From Thermotogota bacterium (GTDB lineage Bacteria; Thermotogota; Thermotogae; Thermotogales; Thermotogaceae): 64,000 nt of DNA. Below, piece by piece: positions 1 to 7,821 of the stretch. Positions within the stretch are counted from its first letter, which is position 1. Each line of letters opens with the position of its first letter. The stretch lies in NCBI GenBank assembly GCA_030550515.1, contig JAUQPE010000011.1, positions 37,937 to 101,936 of the forward strand, read 5' to 3'. Under the pieces are notes generated by a model. It did not search any database. It saw nothing but the letters and a program-made list of their open reading frames with translations, and was not told the DNA's origin. Both the position numbers and the translations under genes were made by a program.

Positions 1-1642
1 CTTTGATAACCCCTCCGATGTCCTCCACAACGAACACCCCACCGTACGGGGATTCCTTAAGTTCTGGGATGTAGATGATGGACCCCAACGGAAATATCGT
101 CGTGTCCGCTGCCGCCGTCTTCCACTCTTCCGGTATCTTCCCAGATTTCGTGAGCCTGAACGAGGGATGCTCCGGTAGCTTCCCATCTTCCCATTCCGTG
201 TAGAAAGTGATTTCAAAGAGCCCCATGTTCGAGAAGAACAGGAGCATGGGATCTTTGGGCTCTCCTTCGACGTACAACTCGAAAACGACGTTTTCACCAC
301 CGTAACCTATCGTGTCCCCAGCCTTCAACCACTGTCCCTCTTTTACCGCGACGATCGTGAGGTTCCTGTACACGGTCTCGACGCTGTTACCGTGGTAGAC
401 CACCACCGTGTTCTTGTCCACACGCTTCACGCGTCCAGGCAAGGCAACCAGAATTTTCTTTCCAGACCCTCTGAGGTTCACACCGGAAGAGAAGGTCCCA
501 TCCGACTTGAAACCAAAGCTCGATACCACCAAGTTCGGATCGGGCTTTCCTCCTATCGGGAACACGGGAGAAAGGTTGGGAACGGGGACCTTTATGATTT
601 GCCCCGTTACCAACCTCCTGGGATCTGCTATGCCGTTCAGTTTCGCGATTCGATCCGCGCCGTTCGGTCCCAGTCCGAACGCTTCGCTTATGCTGGCCAG
701 CGTATCCCCCCTTTCGATCCTTATGAACACGTAACCCTCTTCTACTCCAAGTATTCTGGATGTCTCGTAACTCCTCACAAGTCTTCTGAACTCATCCAAG
801 TATTTCCTCAACTGTTCTACGTAGAGCTGAGGGTCAGGCACGTTCAACGTTGTGGGAACAGGTGCTTGAGCGGAAGTAGCTTGTTGTACGTTCATCGAAG
901 ATCTCAGCGCTGACTGCTCGCGCTCCACCTTTTCGAGTCTTCCCTCAAGAATCTTGATTTTCTCTTCCAAGTTGGCGGTTTTTCTCTCCAATTCAGCGGA
1001 AGCGGGGCTCGTCTCTTGAGGAGTCGTTCCACCCCAAGAAGTGAGTACACGGAGGGACAACGTCGAGAGTAGCTTTTCCGCGTCCACCATACGCTTTTCC
1101 AGGTCTTCGATCCTCGTACTCCTTCTCTCCAAATTGAAGATGCGGTTCTCCATGTCCACAAGTATGTACCTCAAATCGTTGCTCAGCTCTGTCGTGTTCT
1201 TTCCATTACCTGTGGGAGAATAAAGAGAGAGTATCTCCACCTTTTTCTCGAGCTCTCTCACCCTGTTCTTCATTTCCTCAAGCTCCGTCGTGATGGAAGT
1301 CATCCTTTCAAGAGAAGAGACGTTCAAAACAAGTGAGTTGTACTTCCCCACAAGCTCGGAGATGTCAGCCGATAAGGTTTCGCGAACTTTTGAGAGGTTC
1401 TGGTCCAGGTATGCCACTTCTTCTTTCAGGTTTTCGTAACCTTTTCGAACGCTTTCAAAATCTTTGACGTTTCTTTCGACATCCGCAATTCTCCTCTCGA
1501 GGGAGGAAATCTGTCTGTTCAACTCTCTCAGCTGACGCTCGACTGAAGAGAGTCTATCTTCGAGTTCTTTCGGAACACAACCGCTGAAAAGCATCAAAAG
1601 AAGAACAAACGTGACCATCAAGATTCCCTTAACTCCTGCCAT
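1..1642 (-). CDS. Coiled-coil lipoprotein with LysM, degenerate M23 and 3D-type domains (3' partial)
   Basis: The gene runs off the left edge, so its C-terminus is missing. The N-terminus is a short hydrophobic signal ending in a lipobox (LFSGC), so it is probably an exported lipoprotein. A long heptad-rich coiled coil follows (about residues 25-265), then a LysM fold near 306-351 (motif RIERGDTLASISEAFGL), a beta-rich M23/LytM-like domain near 364-478, and a segment resembling the 3D domain of lytic murein hydrolases (GGVFVVEDIGGVIKG) at the edge. The M23 part lacks the usual metal ligands: the first site reads SSGVNLRG instead of HxGxD, and the HxH site reads VVFELYV. It is therefore probably a binding or activator protein like EnvC/NlpD. 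I chose the ATG at 1642 because it gives a lysine-containing signal; an ATG at 1618 overlapping the upstream stop as TGATG is the alternative. It is the last visible gene of the ftsY operon. Confidence 0.8.
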   Translation of the reverse strand, partial: MAGVKGILMVTFVLLLMLFSGCVPKELEDRLSSVERQLRELNRQISSLERRIADVERNVKDFESVRKGYENLKEEVAYLDQNLSKVRETLSADISELVGKYNSLVLNVSSLERMTSITTELEEMKNRVRELEKKVEILSLYSPTGNGKNTTELSNDLRYILVDMENRIFNLERRSTRIEDLEKRMVDAEKLLSTLSLRVLTSWGGTTPQETSPASAELERKTANLEEKIKILEGRLEKVEREQSALRSSMNVQQATSAQAPVPTTLNVPDPQLYVEQLRKYLDEFRRLVRSYETSRILGVEEGYVFIRIERGDTLASISEAFGLGPNGADRIAKLNGIADPRRLVTGQIIKVPVPNLSPVFPIGGKPDPNLVVSSFGFKSDGTFSSGVNLRGSGKKILVALPGRVKRVDKNTVVVYHGNSVETVYRNLTIVAVKEGQWLKAGDTIGYGGENVVFELYVEGEPKDPMLLFFSNMGLFEITFYTEWEDGKLPEHPSFRLTKSGKIPEEWKTAAADTTIFPLGSIIYIPELKESPYGGVFVVEDIGGVIK

Positions 1643-2271
1643 CTCTCCCGCCCCACTTTCGAATAGATGGAAGAATCACCGTGTTTCCTAATGAGCAATT
1701 CGTACCATTTGGCCGCCTCTTTCTTCTTGCCGAGCATCTGATTCAAAACACCAAGGTAGAAGAGTATCATGGGTTCTTCCTTGTCGTCGTAATAGCTGTA
1801 CCTGTAGAATTCCTCAAAGAAGCGAAGAGATTCTTCCATGGCCCATCTCTCTCTTTCGCGCATCCCCAATTCCCTGAAAAGCCACGCAATCCTCAGATAA
1901 GATACCGCTGTCTTCTTCTTGTCACCGAGGGCTTCGTACACGAGGGCGCAAATTGTGTGGCGTTTCACGCTCTCGATGTGGTCCTCCCTTTCTTCGAGCT
2001 TCAACTTCTCTCTCAAATTCTTCAAAACCTCTTCGACTTTTGTTCTCTTCTCCTGAGACAGCTTGATCTTTTCGAAGTCATCCTCGAGGGTGGAAAAGTA
2101 ACAACTTGGACAGCTCACAACCGAGTAAAGGAGTGGGTTCACTGCCTCGTAGTTTGGTTTCAAATCCGGATCCCTCGATCTCACCCTCACGGCGTCGTAG
2201 AACACCATCTTCTTCCTGAAAACCACACCGCAGAACGGACAAGTGAACTCCTTTTCCCAAAAACTCTTCAT
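1618..2271 (-). CDS. DUF2225 zinc-ribbon protein
   Basis: A 217-residue cytoplasmic protein of the DUF2225 family. Two CxxC pairs, CPFC near residue 11 and CPSC near residue 54, should bind zinc. The C-terminal two thirds are helical and resemble tetratricopeptide repeats (for example ALGDKKKTAVSYLRIAWLF and YLGVLNQMLGKKKEAAKWY). Function in the family is unknown. Its ATG overlaps the ftsY stop as ATGA and its own stop overlaps the downstream lipoprotein start, so the three genes are translationally coupled. The link to FtsY and an exported lipoprotein hints at an envelope role, but that is inference only. Confidence 0.85.
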   Translation of the reverse strand: MKSFWEKEFTCPFCGVVFRKKMVFYDAVRVRSRDPDLKPNYEAVNPLLYSVVSCPSCYFSTLEDDFEKIKLSQEKRTKVEEVLKNLREKLKLEEREDHIESVKRHTICALVYEALGDKKKTAVSYLRIAWLFRELGMRERERWAMEESLRFFEEFYRYSYYDDKEEPMILFYLGVLNQMLGKKKEAAKWYELLIRKHGDSSIYSKVGRERWQELRES

Positions 2272-3152
2272 TCGGAAAGGAGCACCTCCACAAACGCCCG
2301 AGGATCGAAAGGCCGCAAGTCGTCTTCTCCTTCACCAACTCCCACAAACTTTATCGGTATTCCCAGTTCCTTTGCGATCGCAAGCGTTATGCCTCCTTTC
2401 GCCGTGCCATCGAGTTTTGTGAGCACGATCCCGGTCACGTCGACGGCTTCCTTGAAGATCTTCGCTTGGACCAGACCGTTCTGTCCCGTGGTCGCGTCTA
2501 TGACGAGCAGAGTCTCGTGTGGAGCGTCCACAACCCTCTTCTTCACGACGCGGTGTATTTTCCTCAATTCCTCTATCAAGTTCTTCTTCGTGTGGAGTCT
2601 ACCCGCGGTGTCGATGATGACGACATCTTTTCCCTTCGCCACAGCGTGTGAGACGGCATCGAAGGCCACCGCGCCCGGATCGGCCCCCTCGCCGTGGGCG
2701 ATCACCGTGGCGCCTATCCTCTCCCCCCAGATCTTCAGCTGTTCTATGGCGGCTGCCCTGAAAGTGTCCGCAGCTGTCAAGACGACGCTCTTGCCCTGGT
2801 CTATGAAGAACTTTCCGAGCTTCCCGCAAGACGTCGTTTTGCCGGTGCCGTTTACCCCAACCACCAATATCACAAATGGTGGTTCATCCGGTATTTTCAA
2901 CGATGTATCTAAATTAAGTATTTCTAACAAAATTTCTTTCAAGTTCTCAAACGGATCGCCATCTCTTTCTTTCAGCTTTTGCAATATATACTCAGTTGTG
3001 GCCACCCCAACATCCGCCTGGATGAGCAGCTCTTCTAGCCTTTCAAGTGTTTCTTTATCGATACTCTTTTCCTTCAACAGAGAGACAACATTTTTAAAAA
3101 ACGCGTTTTTCGTCTTTTCGAGGCCTCTTTTGAGGAAATCCAAAAGTCCCAC
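2268..3152 (-). CDS. ftsY: Signal recognition particle receptor FtsY
   Basis: SRP-receptor GTPase that docks Ffh-ribosome complexes at the membrane for co-translational insertion. After a short helical N domain, the NG domain carries the P-loop GVNGTGKTTS (about residues 99-108), DTFRAAA near 129, DTAGR near 181 and the specificity motif TKLDG near 245. As in T. maritima FtsY, the acidic A domain is lacking. I chose the GTG at 3152 (MGLLDFLKRG), which sits seven bases after GGAGG; the ATG at 3158 lies only two bases after it. First gene of a minus-strand operon diverging from htrA. Confidence 0.95.
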   Translation of the reverse strand: MGLLDFLKRGLEKTKNAFFKNVVSLLKEKSIDKETLERLEELLIQADVGVATTEYILQKLKERDGDPFENLKEILLEILNLDTSLKIPDEPPFVILVVGVNGTGKTTSCGKLGKFFIDQGKSVVLTAADTFRAAAIEQLKIWGERIGATVIAHGEGADPGAVAFDAVSHAVAKGKDVVIIDTAGRLHTKKNLIEELRKIHRVVKKRVVDAPHETLLVIDATTGQNGLVQAKIFKEAVDVTGIVLTKLDGTAKGGITLAIAKELGIPIKFVGVGEGEDDLRPFDPRAFVEVLLSE

Positions 3153-3186
3153 ACTCATTACCTCCCGACTTTTCGAATCTAGATAA

Positions 3187-3214
3187 AGGATACCACAGTT
3201 TTTGAACCTCCCAA
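3187..3214 (-). promoter_or_regulatory. Putative ftsY promoter
   Basis: On the minus strand TTGGGA and TATCCT are separated by 16 bases, about 35 bases before the ftsY start. The -35 half overlaps the 3206-3224 palindrome. The match to a sigma-70 promoter is moderate. Confidence 0.45.
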
Positions 3215-3224
3215 TTTGGGTGGT
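3206..3224. promoter_or_regulatory. Imperfect palindrome between ftsY and htrA
   Basis: ACC-t-CCCAA-t-TTGGG-t-GGT: an inverted repeat with 8 of 9 arm positions paired, in the 114-base divergent region. It covers the putative ftsY -35 and lies upstream of htrA. It could be an operator for either gene; no known motif is recognised. Confidence 0.35.
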
Positions 3225-3266
3225 GGTCTAAAAAAACGGAAAACGTGGACGGGGAGGGTGCGCGAT

Positions 3267-4652
3267 ATGAAGAAATTGATAGCTTCGATTGCCGTGATAA
3301 TCGCAGTGACAAGTTCGCTGGTTTTCTCGAAACTGAACCCAGACTACGAGAGCCCCATCGTCAAGGTAGTTGAAGCGTGTGCACCAGCCGTTGTGAAGAT
3401 AGATGTCGCAAAGACGGTGCGTTCTCCCTTGTGGGACCCTTACTTTGAAGAGTTTTTCAGAAGGTGGTTTGGTGAGTTGCCACGTGGTTTCGAAAGGGAG
3501 GTCTCCAGCCTCGGTTCTGGTTTCATATTCGATCCGGAAGGTTACGTGCTCACCAACTACCATGTGGTGGGAAGAGCGAACAAGATAACCGTCACCATGA
3601 TAGACGGGACGACGTTCGACGCGGAGTACGTTGGAGGGGACGAGGAACTCGACATCGCCGTGATCAAGATAAAATCTCCGAACAGGAAACTTCCTTACCT
3701 GGAACTAGGAGACTCCGACAAAGTGAAGATAGGAGAATGGGTGATCGCCATAGGTAATCCCCTCGGTTTTCAGCACACGGTGACGGTCGGGGTGCTCAGC
3801 GCGAAAGACAGAAAGGTACCGAAACCCAGTGGAAGCGGTTACTACATCGGCTTGCTTCAGACGGATGCCGCGATAAACCCAGGTAACAGCGGAGGACCCC
3901 TTTTGAACATCCACGGCGAAGTGATAGGTATCAACACGCTGATCGTGAACCCTCAGGAAGCGGTGAACCTTGGTTTTGCGATTCCCATAAACACCGTGAA
4001 GAAGTTCCTGGACACAATCCTCAGGGAGAGAAGGGTTATCAGGGCTTACCTCGGTGTCAGAGTGATGACCTTGACCAGTGACGCCGCAAAAGCGCTGGGC
4101 TTAACATCCACGAGCGGAGCCCTCGTGACGGAAATTCAAAAGGGATCCCCCGCTGAAAAAGCTGGTTTGAAAGAAGGTGACGTGATCCTGAAGATAGGAA
4201 GGTACGATGTCAGAAGCAGCGACGAACTCGTGTCCATCATACGTACTTACAAACCGGGCGATAAGGTGAAGATAGTTGTCGAAAGGAAAGGGAAGACACT
4301 CGAACTGGAAGTGGTTCTCGGTTCTTTGGAAGAAACGGGGAGCAAAACGGTCTCCGAGACTTCTAGCTTCCTCGGCATAGTGGTCTCCGAGATCACGCCG
4401 GCGGACAGAGAAACCTACTCCATACCTCAAAGAGTATCTGGCGTCATCGTGAGGGAAAGTTCCGGAAGGTATGGAATCCAAAAGGGAGACGTCATAGTGG
4501 CCGTCTACGTCAACGGTAGAAGGTACGACGTCACGTCCCTTGAGGATTGGAAGAAAGTGACTTCCGGGTTGAAGAACGGCGACTACGTGGCACTCTACGT
4601 GTACAGAGGAGGCAGTTGGATCTTCGTAAGCTTCGTGTACCAAAACAGGTGA
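3267..4652 (+). CDS. htrA: HtrA/DegP-type periplasmic serine protease
   Basis: A 461-residue envelope protease and chaperone that removes misfolded exported proteins. The N-terminus is a signal sequence or anchor (residues 4-20). The chymotrypsin-like domain has the triad His99 (TNYHVV), Asp129 (ELDIAVIKI) and Ser208 (NPGNSGGP). Two PDZ-type domains follow, about 240-340 and 360-455. Length and layout match T. maritima HtrA. The ATG at 3267 follows GGGAGGGTG at good spacing; an upstream in-frame GTG at 3216 would only add a basic, non-signal extension. Monocistronic: a strong terminator follows. Confidence 0.95.
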   Translation: MKKLIASIAVIIAVTSSLVFSKLNPDYESPIVKVVEACAPAVVKIDVAKTVRSPLWDPYFEEFFRRWFGELPRGFEREVSSLGSGFIFDPEGYVLTNYHVVGRANKITVTMIDGTTFDAEYVGGDEELDIAVIKIKSPNRKLPYLELGDSDKVKIGEWVIAIGNPLGFQHTVTVGVLSAKDRKVPKPSGSGYYIGLLQTDAAINPGNSGGPLLNIHGEVIGINTLIVNPQEAVNLGFAIPINTVKKFLDTILRERRVIRAYLGVRVMTLTSDAAKALGLTSTSGALVTEIQKGSPAEKAGLKEGDVILKIGRYDVRSSDELVSIIRTYKPGDKVKIVVERKGKTLELEVVLGSLEETGSKTVSETSSFLGIVVSEITPADRETYSIPQRVSGVIVRESSGRYGIQKGDVIVAVYVNGRRYDVTSLEDWKKVTSGLKNGDYVALYVYRGGSWIFVSFVYQNR

Positions 4653-4703
4653 GAGAAAGAGAGACCTCCCCTCGATAGTCAATAGAGCCCCCTAGTATGC
4701 TTT

Positions 4704-4730
4704 TCCCCCCGTCCAGGGGGGATTTTTCTT
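4704..4730 (+). terminator. Intrinsic terminator after htrA
   Basis: A six to seven base G/C stem (CCCCCC, loop GTCCA, GGGGGG) is followed by ATTTTTCTT. It separates htrA from the lnt operon. Confidence 0.85.
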
Positions 4731-4784
4731 GTCGCCGGCTCGTCAGGTTTGATTTATGATAATCTACGAGCGAGGTGAGACACG

Positions 4785-6242
4785 TTGGACTTTTTGTTCT
4801 GTCTGCTTTCTGGTTTCTTGACAGCCCTCTCCATGCCGGGCTTTGTGGCAGATTTGTTCGTTTGGTTCTCTCTCGTTCCCCTCCTGTCTGTCATGAAGAG
4901 GGGCAGACCCTTCAGAAACGCTGTTTTGACTTTCCTTTACTTTTACACCCACACGCTGATCACCTACTTTTGGGTCCTTCCCGTCCTCACGGAGAACCTT
5001 CCCGCGGTGTTTGGCAGGTTTCCCCCGTGGGTCGGTGTGGTCACTTACCTGCTCATGGGTGGGATCGTTTCTTTTCCGTTCCTTGGGTTTGGTTTCATGA
5101 TGGGCTTTGCACCGGAAAACGCCATTCTCAAGACCTTGTACACCGCCTCCTCGTACACGATCTTCGAATACCTGAGGGGAGTAGGTGAGCTTGGGTTCAC
5201 CGGTGGAAGACTCTCGGATGCTCTCTTCAACAGGGTTGGATTGATACAGATCTGTTCGATAACCGGCACGCTGGGCTTGGTGTTCCTCGTCGTGGTGGTG
5301 AACGCGTTGATCGCTGAATTCTTCAGGAGAAAGAGATTTTCAGCGATCGTTGTGGTTCTCTGTACCGTGTACGTCGTCGACTCACTCGTCGCAAGATTCC
5401 TACCTTTGCCCACTTCAACCGCTCACACCAAACTCCTAGTCGTTCAGCAGAACGTCCCATCCTCCGTCATGTACCCAGTTCCCTCGGAGAAGATGCTGAA
5501 GATACTGAAAGAAATGGTTCCGGAAGATAACAAAACGCTTGTGGTCACCCCCGAGGCGTTCTTCTTGGAGGACGTGAGATACACGCGCGTTGGAGAAAAA
5601 CTGTTGGAAATGTCGAGGGAAATGCCCATGCTCATCGCGTTTCCAGCCGAGGGAAAGAACGCCGTTTTCCTCGTAAAGGATGGAAATTTCGATCTCGTGT
5701 ACTCAAAGGTGAAACTCTTTCCCTTCGTGGAAAAGCTTCCTTACCCCACGATTTTCGGGGTTTTCTCGTTCCTGAGAGGGCTCGAATACTATGAACCAGG
5801 GGAGAAGTTTTCCGTCATAAACTTGGAAGGACTACCACCCTTCTCCGTTCAGATATGTTTCGAGAGCTACTTTCCGGAGGTTTCGCGCGCGTTCGTGAGA
5901 AACGGTAGTGAACTTTTGATCGTCGTCACGAACGATGGGTGGTTTCACCACAGGGTCGCCCTTCTGAACCACTTCGTCCAGTGCGTGTTCAGAGCCGTGG
6001 AAAACAGGAGGCTTTTTGTGCAAGTTGCCAACACCGGGATCACCGGGGTCGTCGACGAGTACGGTAGAATCTTGAGAGTGATCCCCCCCGGAAGATGGGC
6101 GGACACCTTCGAAGTCAAAGGTGTCAGGGTGAGAACGTTTTACTCAAAATACGGTGATTACGTCGTCTACATAGCTGTCTTCGTGCCGCTCTTCTGTCTC
6201 GTTACGGGGAAAAAGAGAAGGAAAGGGGTAGAAGGAAGATGA
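4785..6242 (+). CDS. lnt: Apolipoprotein N-acyltransferase
   Basis: Inner-membrane enzyme that adds the third acyl chain to the N-terminal cysteine of lipoproteins. About six to eight hydrophobic helices occupy residues 1-205, followed by a carbon-nitrogen hydrolase domain with the expected Glu257 (TPEAFF), Lys308 or 310 (YSKVKLFPF) and Cys358 (VQICFES). A last membrane helix lies near the C-terminus. The start is TTG, six bases after GAGGTGA. The stop overlaps queA as ATGA. Its presence fits a diderm-like envelope with triacylated lipoproteins such as the one at the left edge. Confidence 0.9.
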   Translation: MDFLFCLLSGFLTALSMPGFVADLFVWFSLVPLLSVMKRGRPFRNAVLTFLYFYTHTLITYFWVLPVLTENLPAVFGRFPPWVGVVTYLLMGGIVSFPFLGFGFMMGFAPENAILKTLYTASSYTIFEYLRGVGELGFTGGRLSDALFNRVGLIQICSITGTLGLVFLVVVVNALIAEFFRRKRFSAIVVVLCTVYVVDSLVARFLPLPTSTAHTKLLVVQQNVPSSVMYPVPSEKMLKILKEMVPEDNKTLVVTPEAFFLEDVRYTRVGEKLLEMSREMPMLIAFPAEGKNAVFLVKDGNFDLVYSKVKLFPFVEKLPYPTIFGVFSFLRGLEYYEPGEKFSVINLEGLPPFSVQICFESYFPEVSRAFVRNGSELLIVVTNDGWFHHRVALLNHFVQCVFRAVENRRLFVQVANTGITGVVDEYGRILRVIPPGRWADTFEVKGVRVRTFYSKYGDYVVYIAVFVPLFCLVTGKKRRKGVEGR

Positions 6243-7243
6243 AGATCTCGGAGTTCGATTACGAACTTCCAACTGAACTCATCGCCCAGGAGCCGGTGGA
6301 GCCAAGAGACGCCTGTAGACTCATGGTTTTGGACAGAACCATGCGCTCGATAGAACACAGGATCTTCAGGGACATCGTGGAATACGTGGAACCAGGAGAC
6401 TTGCTCGTTCTCAACGTCTCAAAGGTGATACCGGCCAGGCTGATCGCCAAGAAAGAAACTGGGGCTACCGTAGAGATACTGCTTCTAGAGAGAGTAAGAG
6501 AGGGCGTTTGGAAGTGTCTCGTGAGGCCAGGGCAGAGAGTGAAAGATGGAACGAGGCTTTCCGTGGGTGATCTGAAAGCTGTGTGTTTGGGTAGGGAAGA
6601 GGGTGGCATCAGGATCCTCGAGTTCTCCACCGCAGAAGACAACGAGATCCTCAGGAGAGGTAGAGCGCCCCTTCCTCCTTACGTCAAGAAAGAAGTCCCC
6701 CTCGAGAAGTATCAAACGGTTTACGCAAAAGAGGAGGGATCGGTCGCCGCCCCAACAGCGGGCCTTCATTTCACTCCAGAACTTTTGTCTCGTTTGAAAG
6801 AAAAAGGCGTGGAATTCGCAGAAGTTGTGCTGCACGTTGGTATAGGAACCTTCAGGCCCGTGAAGGTTGAAGAGGTGGAAAAGCACAAGATGCACGAAGA
6901 GTATTACAGAGTGCCGGAGGAAACGGTTGAAAAGATAGAGGAAACCAAAAAACGTGGCAGGCGCGTGATCGCCGTTGGCACCACCGTGGTGCGAACCCTG
7001 GAGACGATCGCCAGATTACCGAAACGGAAGAGCTACGTCGGGAAAACGGACCTGTTCATATATCCCCCTTTTGAGTTCAAGATGGTGGACGCGCTCATCA
7101 CCAACTTCCACCTTCCACGCTCTACTTTACTCATGTTGGTCTGCGCCTTTGCGGGGAAAGATTTCGTAATGGAAGCTTACAAGGAAGCGGTGAGACAGAA
7201 GTATCGCTTTTTCTCTTTTGGAGACGCGATGCTCATTCTGTAA
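6239..7243 (+). CDS. queA: S-adenosylmethionine:tRNA ribosyltransferase-isomerase
   Basis: Transfers and isomerises the ribosyl moiety of SAM onto 7-aminomethyl-7-deazaguanine in tRNA, giving epoxyqueuosine. The 334-residue protein is full length, with family motifs such as ELIAQEPVEPRDACRLMV near the start, VAAPTAGLHFT and HVGIGTFRPV in the middle, and ALITNFHLPRSTLLMLV near the end. It is translationally coupled to lnt (ATGA). No other queuosine gene is visible in the window. Confidence 0.95.
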   Translation: MKISEFDYELPTELIAQEPVEPRDACRLMVLDRTMRSIEHRIFRDIVEYVEPGDLLVLNVSKVIPARLIAKKETGATVEILLLERVREGVWKCLVRPGQRVKDGTRLSVGDLKAVCLGREEGGIRILEFSTAEDNEILRRGRAPLPPYVKKEVPLEKYQTVYAKEEGSVAAPTAGLHFTPELLSRLKEKGVEFAEVVLHVGIGTFRPVKVEEVEKHKMHEEYYRVPEETVEKIEETKKRGRRVIAVGTTVVRTLETIARLPKRKSYVGKTDLFIYPPFEFKMVDALITNFHLPRSTLLMLVCAFAGKDFVMEAYKEAVRQKYRFFSFGDAMLIL

Positions 7244-7323
7244 TCTTTTAGAAACTTCCCATTGATCTTAATTGAAAGGTTTCGAATCCGAAATTGGGTA
7301 TCGAGTATAATGGAGGTTGGACC

Positions 7324-7821
7324 TTGAGGATAATTGGTGTCGATCCAGGGTACGGTATCGTCGGTGTGGGTATAGTTGAGAGGAAAGGTAACAGGATACT
7401 TTACGTTCACCATTGCGCCATAGAAACCTCGGAAGAGTTGGAGAGAGGAGAAAGGCTCGAACGGATATACGAAGAGTTCTCGAGAATCCTCGACGATTTC
7501 TCCCCCGAAGAGTGTGCCATGGAGAGGCTGTTTTTTGTCAAGAACATCACCACGGCCATCGGTGTGGGGGAAGCCCGCGGTGTGATCCTTTTGGCGCTTC
7601 ACAGAAGGGGGATTCCAGTTTTCGAGTACAACCCGAACGAGGTAAAGCTTGCGGTAACGGGTTACGGTAGAGCTCAAAAGGCGCAGGTGCAGGAGAACAT
7701 GAGGAGGCTTTTGGGATTGAGTGAAATTCCTAGGCCAGACGACGCCGCCGATGCGTTGGCGATAGCTTGGTGTCACGCCGTGCAGAGTAGGTTGAGGGGG
7801 ATCACGGGTGAAAAAGTTTGA
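7324..7821 (+). CDS. ruvC: Holliday junction endonuclease RuvC
   Basis: A 165-residue resolvase that cleaves Holliday junctions in the RuvABC pathway. Acidic active-site residues are Asp7 (GVDPG), Glu67 (AMERLFF) and the C-terminal cluster at 139-143 (RPDDAADALA). The TTG at 7324 follows GGAGGTTGGACC, and the resulting N-terminus (MRIIGVDPG) matches the family; an upstream ATG at 7294 would add ten unrelated residues. The 3' end overlaps polC by 14 bases. Confidence 0.93.
   Translation: MRIIGVDPGYGIVGVGIVERKGNRILYVHHCAIETSEELERGERLERIYEEFSRILDDFSPEECAMERLFFVKNITTAIGVGEARGVILLALHRRGIPVFEYNPNEVKLAVTGYGRAQKAQVQENMRRLLGLSEIPRPDDAADALAIAWCHAVQSRLRGITGEKV

Noticed and set aside
1681..3186. A 501-codon open frame on the plus strand
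   Set aside because: It is antisense to ftsY and the DUF2225 gene, which have clear motifs and ribosome sites. The frame is open only because of codon bias.
7306..7311. TATAAT just before ruvC
   Set aside because: Transcription from it would begin within a few bases of the TTG start and lose the ribosome site at 7313; there is also no good -35.
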